A program made the position numbers and the translations under genes. A stretch of 64,000 bases of DNA from Streptomyces sp. NBC_00259 (GTDB lineage Bacteria > Actinomycetota > Actinomycetes > Streptomycetales > Streptomycetaceae), in NCBI RefSeq assembly GCF_036181745.1, contig NZ_CP108080.1:2418001-2482000 (forward strand), in the 5' to 3' direction. This document shows, in pieces, positions 63,961 through 64,000 of this stretch; positions within the stretch are counted from its first letter, which is position 1, and every line of letters starts with the position of its first letter. Under the pieces are notes generated by a model that was given only the letters and a program-made list of their open reading frames with translations, ran no database searches and was not told where the DNA came from.

Positions 63961-64000
63961 ATGTCCACCACCGAGGCCTTGACCGCCGACCGCATCCTCG
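63961..64000 (+). CDS. Start of a probable TetR-family regulator (truncated by window end)
   Basis: Only 13 codons are visible: MSTTEALTADRIL. The TADRIL string is typical of the first helix of TetR/AcrR regulators. A TAACGT hexamer lies 8 nt before the ATG, so the transcript may be leaderless. It is the likely controller of the adjacent reductase. The assignment rests on very little sequence. Confidence 0.45.
   Translation, partial: MSTTEALTADRIL

Overview
The window is high-GC actinobacterial DNA, almost certainly a Streptomyces chromosome. Codons end strongly in G/C, GTG starts are common, and one gene encodes an HrdA-type sigma factor. From memory of the family, the gene order (mbl, matB, S8 protease, ABC pair, hrdA, dnaG, dgt, nasA, SoxR-controlled FMN reductase, nirBD, ppdK) resembles the SCO244x-SCO25xx core region of S. 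coelicolor. No database was consulted. There is no CRISPR array, no intact prophage and no recognisable large biosynthetic cluster.

Layout. 0-9 kb: 3' end of the actin homologue mbl, a GAF histidine kinase with an eroded ATPase domain, a LysE exporter, a NarK-like MFS protein, a secreted lipase, malonyl-CoA synthetase matB overlapping a fused carboxyltransferase, and two overlapping small genes. 9-16.7 kb: a very large secreted subtilisin, an MFS exporter, CsbD, an FMN reductase and a membrane protein. 16.7-19.2 kb: a decayed zone of frameshifted or chimeric remnants ending at a CAU tRNA and two tandem tRNA-Asn genes. 19.8-28.4 kb: YtxH protein, FGGY sugar kinase, heterodimeric ABC exporter, hrdA and an AbiEii-like nucleotidyltransferase. 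28.4-34.3 kb: dnaG, ferredoxin reductase, dgt and sirohydrochlorin chelatase. 34.4-52 kb: nitrate/nitrite assimilation (nasA, NasB-like flavoprotein, nirB, nirD) interspersed with cutA, an orphan lipoprotein/histidine kinase pair (the kinase frameshifted), soxR beside an FMN reductase, a sortase with a possible substrate, a TauE/SafE permease and a ferric-reductase-like protein. 52-64 kb: glyoxalase-like protein, PhoX/DUF839 Tat protein, ArsR-like regulator, ppdK, dusB, DHA2 exporter, Uma2 nuclease, small DUF proteins, an aldo/keto reductase and the first codons of a probable TetR regulator.

How the genes connect. NasA would reduce nitrate, NirBD nitrite, and the CbiX-type chelatase supplies iron for the siroheme NirB needs. 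Their three promoters carry arrays of five-base half-sites spaced exactly 11 nt, resembling GlnR boxes. In each, the array ends 22-23 nt before the ATG and a -10-like hexamer sits at leaderless distance. This is the most informative regulatory signal found. A SoxR box lies between soxR and the divergent FMN reductase. Short tandem repeats at many gene ends and starts, some extending into coding sequence, are a second recurring theme.
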